From NCBI GenBank assembly GCA_027579435.1, contig JANBPK010001038.1, forward strand, positions 124,001-188,000: a stretch of 64,000 nucleotides of DNA, in the 5' to 3' direction. The number at the start of each line of letters is the position of its first letter. Within the stretch, counting starts at the first letter, position 1. This document shows positions 22,301 to 33,406 of the stretch, piece by piece. This stretch comes from Candolleomyces eurysporus. Lineage: Eukaryota > Basidiomycota > Agaricomycetes > Agaricales > Psathyrellaceae. The notes under the pieces were generated by a model, which saw nothing but the letters and a program-made list of their open reading frames with translations, did no database searches and was not told where the DNA came from. Both the position numbers and the translations under genes were made by a program.

Positions 22301-22718
22301 ACAGGAGAGAGGAGGTACCGTTATCTTTCTGGAGGGCTTTGCGCGGCAAGTCTCGATGCCAGAATGTCGCCCATTCTTTTTGGACGCGTGGGGACTTGAC
22401 TGGAGGGGTTACCCAGGCGGCTACGGAGTCGAGAACGTCGAGCTCAACGAGACAAACACGTTGGTTGCTGTACACGCGGAACTGCTGCCGAAGACGCTAG
22501 ACTTGTACCGGGAGCGAGGTTTGGTCTCGTCGAATCCACAAGATTTGGTGTATGTTCCCGAGACACCCCGTAAACCCCAGTGGGACTCGGAGCATGGCTC
22601 GTATGCAGCTCCCGTGCTCTACGCAACTGTAGGCGAGAAGGGTCACGTCGGGTATGTCGCTTCGATGTCGCCGCAAGTGGATTATGAGAGGCTGGTGTTT
22701 GCGGTTGCTGGACTCTGA
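19366..22718 (+). CDS. TPR and CCCH zinc-finger protein with three amidotransferase-like repeats
   Basis: Five exons: 19366-19463, 19511-19642, 19700-19821, 19876-20194, 20248-22718. After deleting the N at 21395 the total is in frame and gives about 1046 residues. A basic N-terminus is followed by TPR-type helices (GNEAFKSGEYKKAARLYASA and on, about residues 33-130). Then come two CCCH fingers, CX7CX5CX3H at CRFYNHGGC...CTFSH and a CX7CX6CX3H variant at CLHYLLGDC...CIYSH. The C-terminal two thirds contain three repeats of one fold, each with VEIVYTRPDL/KVVQAFSP-like, GVLITDAGI/GIYLADGGI, YAKSGGVVVAGC and GHVGYVGDV motifs, resembling ThuA/class I glutamine amidotransferase-like domains. No catalytic Cys-His pair is obvious. 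Exon 1 donor choice (GT versus two bases later) rests on phase. Role unknown; RNA binding is likely from the fingers. Confidence 0.8.
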
Positions 22719-22936
22719 TTCTTGCCCTTTCCTTCCCTCTCTGCTCTGTTTTTTGCCGTTATTGTAACTTAGTACCATGCTGCTTTTACTGTAAATCCTA
22801 AAAATGTTTTACTAACTTGCGTTCCACGATATGTACGTAGTAATCAGGATGTGAACGGGTCCGGTATGTGACTAAAGTTTGGAAGAAAGTGTCTATGGCG
22901 AGCGGTAAAGCAGAACGGTGGTAAAATAAACGACGT

Positions 22937-24250
22937 CTAATTCAGAAGTCTTCCAAAATTATCTTCGACTTTTATTTTAGAGAAAGCACAGTCCTTTAAA
23001 AATGTATCAAAGATAGTGTCGTTTCGAAATCCTATAATGTTTCTTTCCTGAAAAACGCGTATCCTTTGAAGATTAGGCAAAATCTTCCCCCAAGCCATCG
23101 CGTAATCGCAAAAGTGTCTCCGCTTAGATGGAGTGCTCACTTGGCCAGAGTAATGAAGTCCAAAGACCGTGATTCCAGGGATGGATAACAAACTTGGAGG
23201 GGGCTCAATATCCTTCTCCAGATAGTTCTCATCGCCGAAGCAAGACAGCCTCAGCTCTCCCAGTCTGGGGCAGTGGTATCGTATCGTATTTAACAACGGT
23301 ACGATGTGTTTGAAATTACGAGCAGTCGGCTGGAAGTGGATGGAAGTGATGTTGACGCCGTGGACTGAGAGAATTTCGTCCAAGTGGGAGGAGGTCGGTC
23401 CATATGTGAGGACGAGCTTGTGAAGGTTCGGGAAGCTGCCAGTGTCGAATTGCGACGCGAACATAGAGGCTTGCTCGTCGTGGTGCCATGTGAGCTCTTG
23501 AATGGACGGCCAGGACTTCCCTTGCCACATCTCCTTTGTTTCCTTCGACCGTTCGGGATTCTCGAAGATCGGGGGGTCCATGTACCTCAGGCGGGGGTGT
23601 GAGTCCATGAAGGCAACCCACTGTGAGATGGGAAGGCGAAAGTTGTTTATCCAATAGACGTATTCCAAGGTAGGAGATATGATATCGCGCATAGGTAGGG
23701 AATCCCAGTGACGGGTACTCTTGGTATTCAGAATGATGAGATTAGGCGTTAGATTGCATAGCCGTGGGGCAAGCGTCAACAGAGGTGGGTCGTGGTCGGG
23801 TTCAAACGTCCACTTGAGGTCGGGGATCAAAAGGTCCAAACGTTTGACGAAGCTACCGAGCTTTCGGTTGTCGTCTGGATCTCGTACCAGTGGGAAGTGG
23901 TCAGCAGCTTCCACCGCTGATTCCAGCTGCCTCACTTGGGTGACGATAATATGCTCGTAGAGAATTGGAGCGGCCAAGGTATACCACTGCCAGCACACGC
24001 TCATCAGATTCACTTTCGTGGCCTTGGCGTACGTTGATCAGATCAAATGAGAATGTATACATATATAACTCACCATGGAATTCTGGTAGCGTTCGATAGC
24101 AAGTCCCGAGAGACAAGTGCCCTCGTTGATGTGCCTCAACTGAGGGTGCTCGAGCGAATCGGGGACATCCGTAGCAGATCGCATGATCTCGAGCCATATT
24201 TCTGGGGGAATGTTAACGTGAGGCACTATTCCCTGTTGCGGTTCTGACAT
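22937..24250 (-). CDS. F-box-like protein
   Basis: Two exons, 24250-24074 and 24022-22937, with a 51-nt intron in phase 0. The product is about 420 residues. The F-box-like helix is IPPEIWLEIMRSATDVPDSL, followed by AIERYQNSM at the intron. Exon 2 opens ATKVNLMSVCWQWYTLA with LYEHIIV, and the C-terminus ends VEDNFGRLLN, shared with the copy at 33407-34730. It is likely an SCF substrate adaptor by family, with the target unknown. It is the first of six F-box genes of one subfamily between 22.9 and 34.7 kb. An upstream in-frame ATG exists; I chose the MSEPQQG start for its match in length to paralogues. Confidence 0.8.
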
Positions 24251-24962
24251 GGACGTTACTGGAAGGATTGTGATCGTAAGGGAAGAGAATAGAAGGGCAT
24301 TGCGAGCCCCACTGCCCGCCCGCCACATCCGATCTGACTGGAGGGTTTGGCTTTCCCACGAGATATGTATGTCAGTCCACAGTGGGAGTGTATCGAAGAT
24401 CTGAGGCGGTTTGAACGTTGAAAAAAAGAATTAACATCTACCATAGCATTAATACCGAATAAACCAGATTTTAACCGGTTCAATTTACTTGAAATCCACC
24501 TTCTGCTAACGACATGAACTCGAACCGATGAGACTCCCTGCTATGAGCAAAGTAATATTCACGTAACTTCTCCCTACCCTCATCAACCAGCTCTTCCTAA
24601 ACCCTGCCAAGCACGATATTCACATCTCCAAACATACATGTTGTCAATGAACGACCAACCGCCGAGGAGTTCTTTACTTCACCAGCACCCAGCACCAGCT
24701 TGGCCGTCACAATGTCAACTCGTTCGACATCACAAATTGTCAGGCGGCCTCTGAGACGTGTGTAGACGTCTGCCCAAGCTTCGCCTTGATCTCGCGACGA
24801 TATCCACGGAGATCTGGCTCACGGTAATCGCTGGTGAGGCCTCCACCGATTCAAATACCAAACATCTAGAAGAAGAGGCATCAATGTTAGAGGCGAGTGG
24901 GTATGGTTGAGGTTGCCTCACATTACGGAAAACCAGCCCTATCTCCCTGCATACACTGTCTC
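24251..24962. other. Intergenic, about 710 bp
   Basis: This stretch lies between two minus-strand F-box genes. It should hold the promoter of the gene at 22937-24250 and the 3' UTR of the gene at 24963-26286. No supported ORF. Confidence 0.5.
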
Positions 24963-26286
24963 CTAAAGATCCTCCCCAGAATGATCCTGAATGCTAATCC
25001 CAGATGATCGAAGCTCTGATCCCAACCCCTTCCAGCCTTCAGCCAGCATACAAAACTGCACCGCTTGCGTCTCGTCAATAAACTTGACCGTTCGCAACTG
25101 GGGAAAACATTGGCGGGCCTCCAATACAAAGTTGAGTACCGTTTTCATCGTCCGGGGTGCGAGCAATCCAGAGGAGGTATTCTGGAGGCCGAGGGTGGTG
25201 ACGTTTGGGAAACGACACGACGATTTGATCAGAGATTTTTGAAGGTTCCAGTAATGCGTAATATAGAGCTCCTGCAGGTTTTGACAATGCTGCTCGACCT
25301 GGGCGAAATATGAATTGGTGTAATTTGTCTCGACTGAGACGTTGAAGATGAGGTGAAGGAAGGTCAGCTTGTACCCATGGGTCGCAATGAGGTCGTCGTG
25401 AGCTGGGGAGATCTCGGATGGAGGGCCCAGTCGAAAGGGACTGGGAACAATCCGGACGAGTCGGTCGAGTGCTGGCCAGCTTGCTTGGTTCCGATGGATA
25501 TCCCGGAGCCAGGGAATCCTCCCAAAACTGTCGTCTGCAGTCATTTCCCGGAGCGTAAGTTTCCGATAGTCTTCCGAAGTCAGTGGGCGTTTTACGTCGA
25601 AGAAGTGGACCGGAGGGTCCAGAGCGGTGAGGTTCGTGTGGCTGGTGAGGAAGGATGCCCAGGCGATGGAGGAGACCCCAACGACGTGAGGTTGGTCGAT
25701 CCATTTGAGGTATTCTAGATGCCTGGAGGCTGAGTTGAGGAAGAAAGCTGGGCTCTGTTGCTTCCGACAAGGTAAAAACTTGTCATAAATGCAAGAGGCC
25801 AGGAATACGAGGCAAGATAGCCTCGGGAGCTGGTTCAGGAGCACTGCGAGTTGATCCAGGATACCGGCCCTCGTTATGACCTGATCTATGATCTGGTGCT
25901 CCTCGTAGACGTCGATAGTCAGGTATATGTCCAGTCGTTGGACGTCATCTCGTGGTTTGGCAGTTGCCGTGATGAAGTAATGCAGGCGAGTAAGGGAATC
26001 CACCATGACATGCTCATAAAGGATGGGGGTGGCCAGTTGGTTCCACTGCCTGGATACAAGCACTATATGTCTTTTCGTTTTCTGATGCATTCTTAGACCT
26101 CATATCAGAGTCAATTAACAGGACACTCACCAACGAGTCATTATATCTCTTGTATGAAGGCTCCTTTTGAAATCCTTTCTCGTCGCGCCATACCGTTCCA
26201 AAATGCAGGGGCGGTCTGAACGGGTCTGGAACAGCACTCGCATAGCGGAAGATATCAATCCATAGTTCGTTGGGGAGCTCTACCAT
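24963..26286 (-). CDS. F-box-like protein
   Basis: Two exons, 26286-26131 and 26081-24963, with a 49-nt GTGAGT...CAG intron in phase 0. The F-box-like helix is LPNELWIDIFRYASAVPDPF. Exon 1 ends YKRYNDSL at the family intron position. Exon 2 opens KTKRHIVLVSRQWNQLATPILYEHV. The C-terminal part ends with a GISIQDHSGEDL tail, more diverged than in the others. About 424 residues. Start codon: the first ATG in frame (MVELPNELW). It is divergent from CDC73 with only about 130 bp between the two start codons. SCF adaptor role inferred from family. Confidence 0.8.
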
Positions 26287-26415
26287 GTCGTTGTCGATGT
26301 TTGAGGTCAAGAAGGGGGGATATCTGAAACGATGGTCACAACCATTTCGGGACCGTTGATAGCGATGACAAGCACGCGTTTCTCACACGCTTGAGGTTGA
26401 ACAGCGACCACGACG

Positions 26416-27978
26416 ATGACCTCACCAGACCCTCTCTCGACGCTACAGCAAGCTATCAAAGCCCGTTCTCCAATAACATACTCGACCTCCCCATCGCCCC
26501 AGGATGCAAGCCCTTCTTTGGCCCAAGCCAGTCATCTCGTCTTCTCCAATTCGGAAGCAATACCCAAAGCCGCACCGACAAGGTTTCGGAAACCAGGAGC
26601 GTCATCGTCAACGACAGTCAATGAAGCGGATTTCTACTCGTTGGAAGCCTTGTATATCGCCTGGCTTCTCAGGGATGCCCCGGCTGCAGAGTATATGAAG
26701 CAGTCGCGGGAGCATGGGATCCCGGTCAGCGCTTTTGTGAGCGTTACGGAGCGTAAGAAGGTAGTAGATTGGCTGGAAGGCAAAGGTGGTATTGATGAGA
26801 GCAGAATACTGCAGAGTAAGTAGCTTCTTATACCAATCTGCAGCGGGGTGCTGAATTACACTAGGTTCTGCAGCCGGAGGCACACCTCCTGGTACCCCAC
26901 CCCGGACGCATGCATCTCTTCCACTGAGTTCTTCGCAAAAGGCCAAAGCAGCCGCTACGGGGGGAGAGAATGCATCTCCCGTGAAACGGCGTTATGTGCC
27001 AGATGCAGCTGATGTTGAAGTCGTGAAACGAATCAAGGAGAACGAAATCGAACTGAGGGACCGTAACACCGTTATACGCGGCATCAAGCCCAATGTAAGC
27101 TCGGAAACTATGTTCGTATCAACAGTTACTAATTATCCTCTAGAATTTCTCTAATGTCCGAACTGCTTGGTCAGAGAAACTCAAGAAACTCAGAGAGGCG
27201 AGCAAGAGCAGCGGGACATCGTCGAACTTCCCAAGCACTTCGACGGAAAATAAGCTCCCTGCCCGCAAATCCAAAAACAACTACCCTATCATCATCATCT
27301 CTTCCTCTCCAACCGCTCTCATCACCATGCACAACGTCAAGCGCTTCTTGCAAGAATCTGTCTTCGAGACCTCCCAGGACGCCAAAGCTCGTTCTGCGGC
27401 CGAAGGCAATCCCAAACCGGAGGATATGATTCCTCTATATCGAAAAAAGACCATAATTGACTCGAGCGGCAAGGAGATCGAGAGTCATTCTCGGTATTTC
27501 GTGGTGGATAGTGTAGAGGCGCTCTCTAAAGTTCGTATCCTCATTTTGAACTAACTGCCCCTCGTACTGACCATCACACTAGTTTGGTCCAGATTGCTGG
27601 GACCGAGTCGTCTGCGTGATGACTACTGGCCAAGTCTGGCAATTCCGACCATACAAATGGAACGAACCTCGAGTGCTATTCCACCATGGTCAGTCTGATA
27701 TATGCTTCTTGATGGAAGGTCTTTGTCACTCACGCGAGCAACAGTGAAAGGAATCTACGTCTCATGGTCGAACGATCCTCCAAACCACAAGATCAAGGAT
27801 TGGAATGTCACGGAGCTAAAGGTATGCCCCTCGCACGTTCTTTCCCTCCATTAGACTGTCCTGATCGCTGCTCTAGATCGATCCTCACCGGAGACACGTT
27901 GACAAATCAACAGTAGCCTCGTTCTGGAAGACTTTGGATACTTGGATACAGGCTAACAAGCCTTGGCTAATGACATGA
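26416..27978 (+). CDS. CDC73: Cdc73/parafibromin, PAF1 complex subunit
   Basis: Six exons: 26416-26815, 26865-27094, 27144-27530, 27583-27688, 27745-27821, 27877-27978. The coding length is 1302 nt, giving 433 residues. The N-terminal half has the Cdc73 signature SLEALYIAWLLRDAPAAEYM and VSVTERKKVVDWLEGK. The middle has the basic KRRYVPDAADVEVVKRIKENE segment. The C-terminal Ras-like Cdc73 domain spans about residues 270-433 (PIIIISSSPTALITMHNVKR, DRVVCVMTTGQVWQFRPYKW, GIYVSWSNDPPN). Cdc73 is a subunit of the nuclear PAF1 complex, which travels with RNA polymerase II and supports elongation and histone modification. It is a single-copy core gene, here an island inside the F-box cluster. All introns have clean GT-AG ends. 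Confidence 0.95.
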
Positions 27979-28074
27979 TATGTAGCTAAGCTGACGATAG
28001 GTTTGAATATCATAGTTGTACACTTTTCATAGTCCACGGATGTCATTGCCCTCCTACGCTAGTCGTCCGTCATC

Positions 28075-29426
28075 TCAAGCAGGATCGGCGTCCATAGGTT
28101 CGTTCGGCAATAGCCTAGGGCTGTTCAAGGGCTCCCTGAAATGGTCTTCGACGCGGATCCCGAGGGAATTGCAGCTCTCCAAAAAACTGTTGAAGCCTTT
28201 GGTATGGCATCTTTGGAAATGCAAGATAATGGCTTCAGAGAAGATGCGAATGGTGCGGACATTTGGGAACAATTTGGGGGTCCAGAAAAGGATGTCGTCG
28301 AAGAATTCCTTCCTCTCGTATTTGGTGAGTTGGTGGGCGACAGGTTGGAAGCCAACGGTGGTTATTCCGGGCATGGGAACCGGCTTGTCGTCGTCGTCGA
28401 CATCCAGGCCCGTCGGATTGACCGAATAGAGGATTTCGTGCAAGACGGGGCAGCACTTTGTCAGTGTTTCGAATAATCGCCTTGTAAAGCAGCGGTCGAC
28501 CTGAACGTGGATGGTTCGCAGAGACTTTCCGTGCGTAGCTAGGAAAGAATCAAACGCTAGCGGTGATTCATTGTGCAAGAATACAACGGTGTGGAGATTT
28601 GGGAAAGTACCGGCTGGAAATTCGGGGGTAATGAACGTTCTGACGGAAGGATAGCCGTCGGAGTAGGAAGGTTGGCAGGGAAAAATCAATTCCTGGATGG
28701 ATGCCCAAATATCTTGTGGCCCTTCTTGAGTAGGGTTCTCAAACCGAGGTGGAGCATAAAGCCGCAAAGAGCGGTGTGAAGCAAGGAAATTGAGCGGCAT
28801 CCTTGTTAGAATTCCTCGCTCGATCGTGGCGTGGAGATATCGCAAATGCGGAATGACCGTTTCATCAGAGAAAAGAGTTTCGAGCTCCCCACGGAAAGGC
28901 GGGGTAGTGAGCACCACGAGATTTGGCGTGAGCCGACATAACTGCAGCAGCGTGCTAGGATCTAGCGGATAATTTCCTTCAAGGAGGATGTCTATCCGCT
29001 TCACATAGTCGCCTAGCTTTCGGGATCCCCCTAGTCTTTCGATGAAAGTGGTTTCAGATCCGAACGTCTCCAGTACCGCTTGAAGTCCTCGAGGCTTGAG
29101 CACCATAACTTGCTCGTAGAGATATGGTATCCCGAAGGCGTACCATTGGCGACAGACGAGCACGACGTATCGTTTGGTGACCTTCGTATTATCAGCTCCA
29201 TGAGGATGTACAGAAACATCGTTTGACCACTTACAAGGGATTGTTTATACCGCTTCAAGGCGTACGCCGTCAATTTCAGCTTTACCCGGAAAGCATCCAA
29301 AGCCAACTCTGGATGCTCCAAGGAATCTGGTGTTGCCGTTGCGTACCGGAGGATGTTGCACCATATTTCCGCGGGTACCTCTGGGAGATGGACTGGTGGC
29401 CTCTGGTAGGCTTGTTTTGCTGACAT
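28075..29426 (-). CDS. F-box-like protein
   Basis: Two exons, 29426-29235 and 29181-28075, with a 53-nt intron in phase 0. The product is about 432 residues. The F-box-like helix is VPAEIWCNILRYATATPDSLEHPEL. Exon 1 ends LKRYKQSL. Exon 2 opens VTKRYVVLVCRQWYAFGIPYLYEQVMV. Near the C-terminus RVEDHFREPLN matches the family end motif, but the protein continues about 15 residues beyond it, unlike its paralogues. Convergent with CDC73 (stop codons 96 bp apart). Substrate unknown. Confidence 0.8.
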
Positions 29427-29512
29427 GGTTGGGAGAAGAACAAAGGGAGTCCAATGTTTTTGGCAGCTGCAGGTGGGTGGCGGTGAGCACAATTTTGGGA
29501 GTTCTGCGTATC

Positions 29513-29617
29513 GCCTTCTTGGCTCAGTTGGCTAGAGCGCAGGTCTCATACGTTCGTATGAGTGAGCAAAAGGCTCACGCAATCCTGAGGTCGCAAGTTC
29601 GAGCCTTGCAGGGGGCA
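29513..29617 (+). tRNA. tRNA-Met (CAT) with 31-nt intron
   Basis: The acceptor stem GCCTTCT pairs with AGGGGGC (two G-U type pairs). The D arm is GCTC/GAGC. The anticodon stem is CAGGT with TCCTG, including the T-T mismatch at 31-39 also present in other eukaryotic elongator tRNA-Met genes. The anticodon CAT is at 29547-29549. The T arm GCAAG-TTCGAGC-CTTGC is perfect. An intron sits at the canonical place after base 37, positions 29551-29581. The mature tRNA is 74 nt before CCA addition, and the discriminator is A. It lies between two divergent F-box genes. Confidence 0.9.
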
Positions 29618-29876
29618 GAATTTTTTCTTTTGTGCTGTAATCACCAGGCGTTTGCATATCTTCTGTGAATTTCTGTTTTCTGCGTGACGGGCCGTGACCG
29701 CTATATTCAAACCAATGAATTAGTGGATTGCGAGGCAGCATGTTGCTTACGGTCGGGGAGGTGTTGATTTGACAAGCATAACAAACAGTAGCAATCACAT
29801 CGAGTCATTCTGCTCAAGTAAATAATTATGCAAACGGCTGTTAGCATCTCACTTAGCCTTCCCTTTCACCTCCAAA

Positions 29877-31276
29877 ATGTCCCAGGGCGATGCGCATGCA
29901 CAAAATATTGGTTCTCATCTCCCGACGGAGCTCTGGCTTGATATTCTGCGATCGACCGTGGATGTCCCGGATTCGTTTGAATACCCTCAGATATTAGCGG
30001 AGGATTTCCAATCGCATTACGACGGGCTGGGGACTGGCGTTTTCCTAAGCAAGCATACCGCCGAGCGCTTTAAAACATCCTTGGTGAGCTACTTCGGTGA
30101 AGACAGTGGTTTAAATGAGCAGAACCTAACTGAATTCGCTCTCTTCCAGAACATGAAGGCGCATTTGGTGTGCGTCTGCCGCCAGTGGTACATCTGGACC
30201 ATCCCGTGGCTCTACGAGCACGTCCGGGTCGAAAAATGGGCCATTTAGGACTACTACTAGATACTGTAGCCAGACCAGCGGTCATCAGGAATGCAGATGA
30301 CACGCAAAAGCTCGGTGACTTTGTCAAACGTTTGGACCTCGTAGCCCCAAAGCTTCGATGGGTTCAAGTGCAAACGAGCCCCCCTCTCTACTCTCCCGCC
30401 CCGCAATTATGCAAGCTTTGCCCTAATCTCGCTACTCTGGTCACCACAGTATGCGACCGGGACAGTGGGGAGGCCGTCCCGTTCTCCGATGTCATATCCC
30501 CTCGATTGGAATCAGTGTGCTTCATCGGGACGGGAGTCCGACTCGCCATTCCTGAATGGATCGCCTTCATGGACTCACATCCTCGTTTGTCTTTCGTCTA
30601 CCCTCCCAACCTCAAAGGGACAATAGAAACTAGGAGGAAAGGATGGAAGGGAAAGACATGGCCATCGATCCGAGAGATTGTCTGCACCACGACTCGGAGT
30701 ATTCAAGCCAGGATATATGCATCACAATTCGAGCCGGGAAGCTTTCCAGGCCTTCAAAAACTGGCCTTTCCCCTTAAACCACCCGAGATGTTAAATCTCA
30801 AGCCTTTGCTTTCGGCACACGGAAGGCATCTCATTTCGATTCACTTCAAAGCTCCTTCCGATTTCAATCTTGTGATGTCATTGGCAGCGTCTATGGGCTC
30901 TCACTGCCCCCACTTGCAAGAATTAGTCGTTTCCTTCTCCCTGATCAACCTACTAGAAGATATGGATCGAATCATACCTCCAAAAACTCCCCGCCTCCCT
31001 CCAATCACCGTCCTTGGGGTTGGGTATGCTTCATACGCACTGGCTCCGGGCCACCTCGGAGGCCCACATATAATGGCCAGATTTTGCAGGCATGTTCTGG
31101 CTTGGGTCAAGGTATTTGCCAATGCCTTGGAAAAGGTGTGGCTCTTTGATGAAGAGAATGTCATTTGTCTCCAAGAGGCCAACGATCAGGAGGGAATGTT
31201 GGATGAATTTCTAAGGGATTGCACCTTACTCTCGCCGGTCCAGGTATTAGACCATTTCCACAGACAGCTGAACTAA
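29877..31276 (+). CDS. F-box-like protein with one frameshift (possible pseudogene)
   Basis: Two exons, 29877-30083 and 30150-31276, with a 66-nt intron. The F-box-like helix is LPTELWLDILRSTVDVPDSFEYPQI. Exon 2 opens NMKAHLVCVCRQWYIWTIPWLYEHVRVEK. At about 30236 one base is missing relative to the paralogue at 31703-33083 (AATGGG here, AATCGGG there), which leads to an early stop. After it the frame resumes and stays open for about 345 codons to the family end VQVLDHFHRQLN. The break is not in a long homopolymer, so it may be a real young inactivating deletion; a sequence error is the alternative. About 85% identical in protein to the next gene. Confidence 0.7.
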
Positions 31277-31702
31277 TGGGAACTTATTGCGTACACTTCT
31301 TTATAATGTGTATCCTCTCTCCAGTATATACGATAGAAACGACCACCCGTCATGATAGTCGCCGGAAAGAGTACAAAAAGTATCAGATTAAAATCTTCTC
31401 CCGCTTTAACAGTAAGAACATAAGGTCAGCAGTGTGACGGTCAAGTCCATTACTCCGAGCGCAAGTCAAGTTCCGGATCGCTGGAGCTCCCTACATATAT
31501 CTCGTAGCTCAGTCTTTGTGGCTTTCCCTGTCAAATGAACCCACTTATATTCTTGCGCCCCCACCGTCGTCCCTCGTTCTTAAGATTATTGTCCATCCCT
31601 GAAAATCTTGCCCGTGACAAGCAGGCTTGGCCGCTTTGTGCTGCTGCTCCTGTATTGGGTGAAATGATGTAAGCATCTCTCTTTTTCCCTTTCACCTCCA
31701 AA
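31277..31702. other. Intergenic between two tandem F-box genes
   Basis: About 425 bp. The first 150 bp resemble the sequence after the next gene (33084-33240: CGACC-CCGTCATGATAGTCGCCG and GTCAGCAG-like words), and the end resembles the sequence before 29877 (CCCTTTCACCTCCAAAATG). These are duplicated 3' and 5' flanks of the tandem F-box unit. No gene. Confidence 0.5.
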
Positions 31703-33083
31703 ATGCCCCAGGGTGACGCTCAACATATTCATTCTCATCTCCCCCCGGAAATCTGGCTTGATATTCTCCGATCGACCGTGGATGTCCCGGATTCGTTTGA
31801 ATACCCTCAGATATTAACGGAGGGTCTCCAATCGAATTACGTCGGGCTTGGGGACAGTGTTGTCCCAAGCAAGCGTGCCACCGAGCGCCTTAAAGCATCC
31901 TTGGTGAGTTACTTCGGTGAAGACAATGGTTTGAATGAACAGAGTCTGACTAAAATTACTCTCTTCCAGACCATGAAGGCGCGTTTGGTGCGCGTCTGCC
32001 GCCAGTGGTACATCTGGACCATCTCGTGGCTCTACGAGCACGTCCGGGTCGAAAAATCGGGTCACCTAGAACTACTACTAGACGCTGTAGCCAGACCGGC
32101 GCTCATCAGGAATGCAGATGACACGCGGAAGCTCGGTGACTTCGTCAAACGTTTAGACCTCGTAGTTCCAATGCTTCTATGGATCCAAGTGCAAACGAGC
32201 CCCCCTCTCTACTCTCCCGCCCCGCAATTATGCAAACTTTGCCCTAATCTCGCTACTCTGGTCACCACATGCGACCGGGACAGTGGGGAGGCCGTCCCGT
32301 TCTCCAATGTCATATCCCCTCGATTGGAATCAGTGTGCTTCATTGGGTTGGTCCGACTTTCCAGTCCTGAATGGATCGCCTTCATGGACTCCCATCCTCG
32401 TTTGTCTTTCGTGTACCCTCCTTACCTCAGAGAGACCATAGAAAATGGGGGGGNAGGGATGGAGGGGAAAGACATGGCCATCTATCCGAGAAATTGTCTG
32501 CACCACGAGTACTCAAGCCAGGATATATGCATCACAATTCGAGCCAGGAAGCTTTCCAGGCCTCCAAAAACTAGCCTTTCTCTTTACACCACCCAAGATG
32601 TTTCATCTCGGCGCTTTGCTTTTGGCACATGGCAGGCATCTCATTTCGATTCACTTCAAGCCCCCTCCTTTCGATTTCGACCTTGCGATGTCATTGGCAA
32701 CGTCTATGGGCTCTCATTGCCCCCATTTGCAAGAATTAATCGTCTCTTTCTCCCTTATCAACCTTCTGGAAGATATAGATCCAACCATATCTCCAGGAAC
32801 TCCCGACCTCCCTCCCATCACCGTTCTCGGAGTCCGGTATGTCGCAGACGCAGTGGACCACGCCGGCGGTCCACAAACGATGGCCAAATTTTGCAGGCAT
32901 GTTCTGGTTTGGGTTAAGGTGTTCGCTGGTACCTTGGAAAAGGTGTGGCTCTTCGATGAAGAAAATGTGATTTGTCTCCAAGAGGCAAACGATCAGGAGG
33001 GAATGTTGGATGAATTTCTAAGGGATTGCGCCTCACTCTCACCGGTCCAGGTGTTAGATCATTTTCGCAGACGTCTGAATTGA
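31703..33083 (+). CDS. F-box-like protein, tandem paralogue
   Basis: Two exons, 31703-31903 and 31970-33083, with a 66-nt intron in phase 0. The F-box-like helix is LPPEIWLDILRSTVDVPDSF, then RVCRQWYIWTISWLYEHVRVEK. The N at 32454 splits the frame. Deleting it yields ENGGEGWRGKTWPSIREIV, matching GWKGKTWPSIREIV of the copy at 29877-31276, so the N is an added base. With that correction the product is about 437 residues, ending VQVLDHFRRRLN. The gene then appears intact, unlike its partner. The intron has no stop and a length divisible by three. Confidence 0.8.
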
Positions 33084-33406
33084 TAGGGAACTTATTTCGT
33101 GCTCACTTTGTGCTGTGTATCCGAGTCTTCTCCTAAGTGGATACAATAGAAACGACCGCCCGCCATGATAGTCGCCGAGAAGAGTACAGAGCAAGTATCA
33201 GAATTCGAAATCTTCTCCCGCTTCAACTGTAAGAATATAAGGTCAGCAGGCTTGGCCGCTCTGTACTGCTCGTGTATTTAATATATTGAAATGTATGGCT
33301 CTTCACGTTCCGGACGGGAATGCGATCAATTGTTTTCCCATGACTCGCACTTGTGGAGTAAACGCTTTTGGGTGTTCCTTCTTGCTTTCACCCACTTGCC
33401 CTGAAC
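33084..33406. other. Intergenic, about 320 bp
   Basis: This region separates two plus-strand F-box genes. The first half repeats the 3' flank found after 31276. No ORF of note. Confidence 0.45.
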
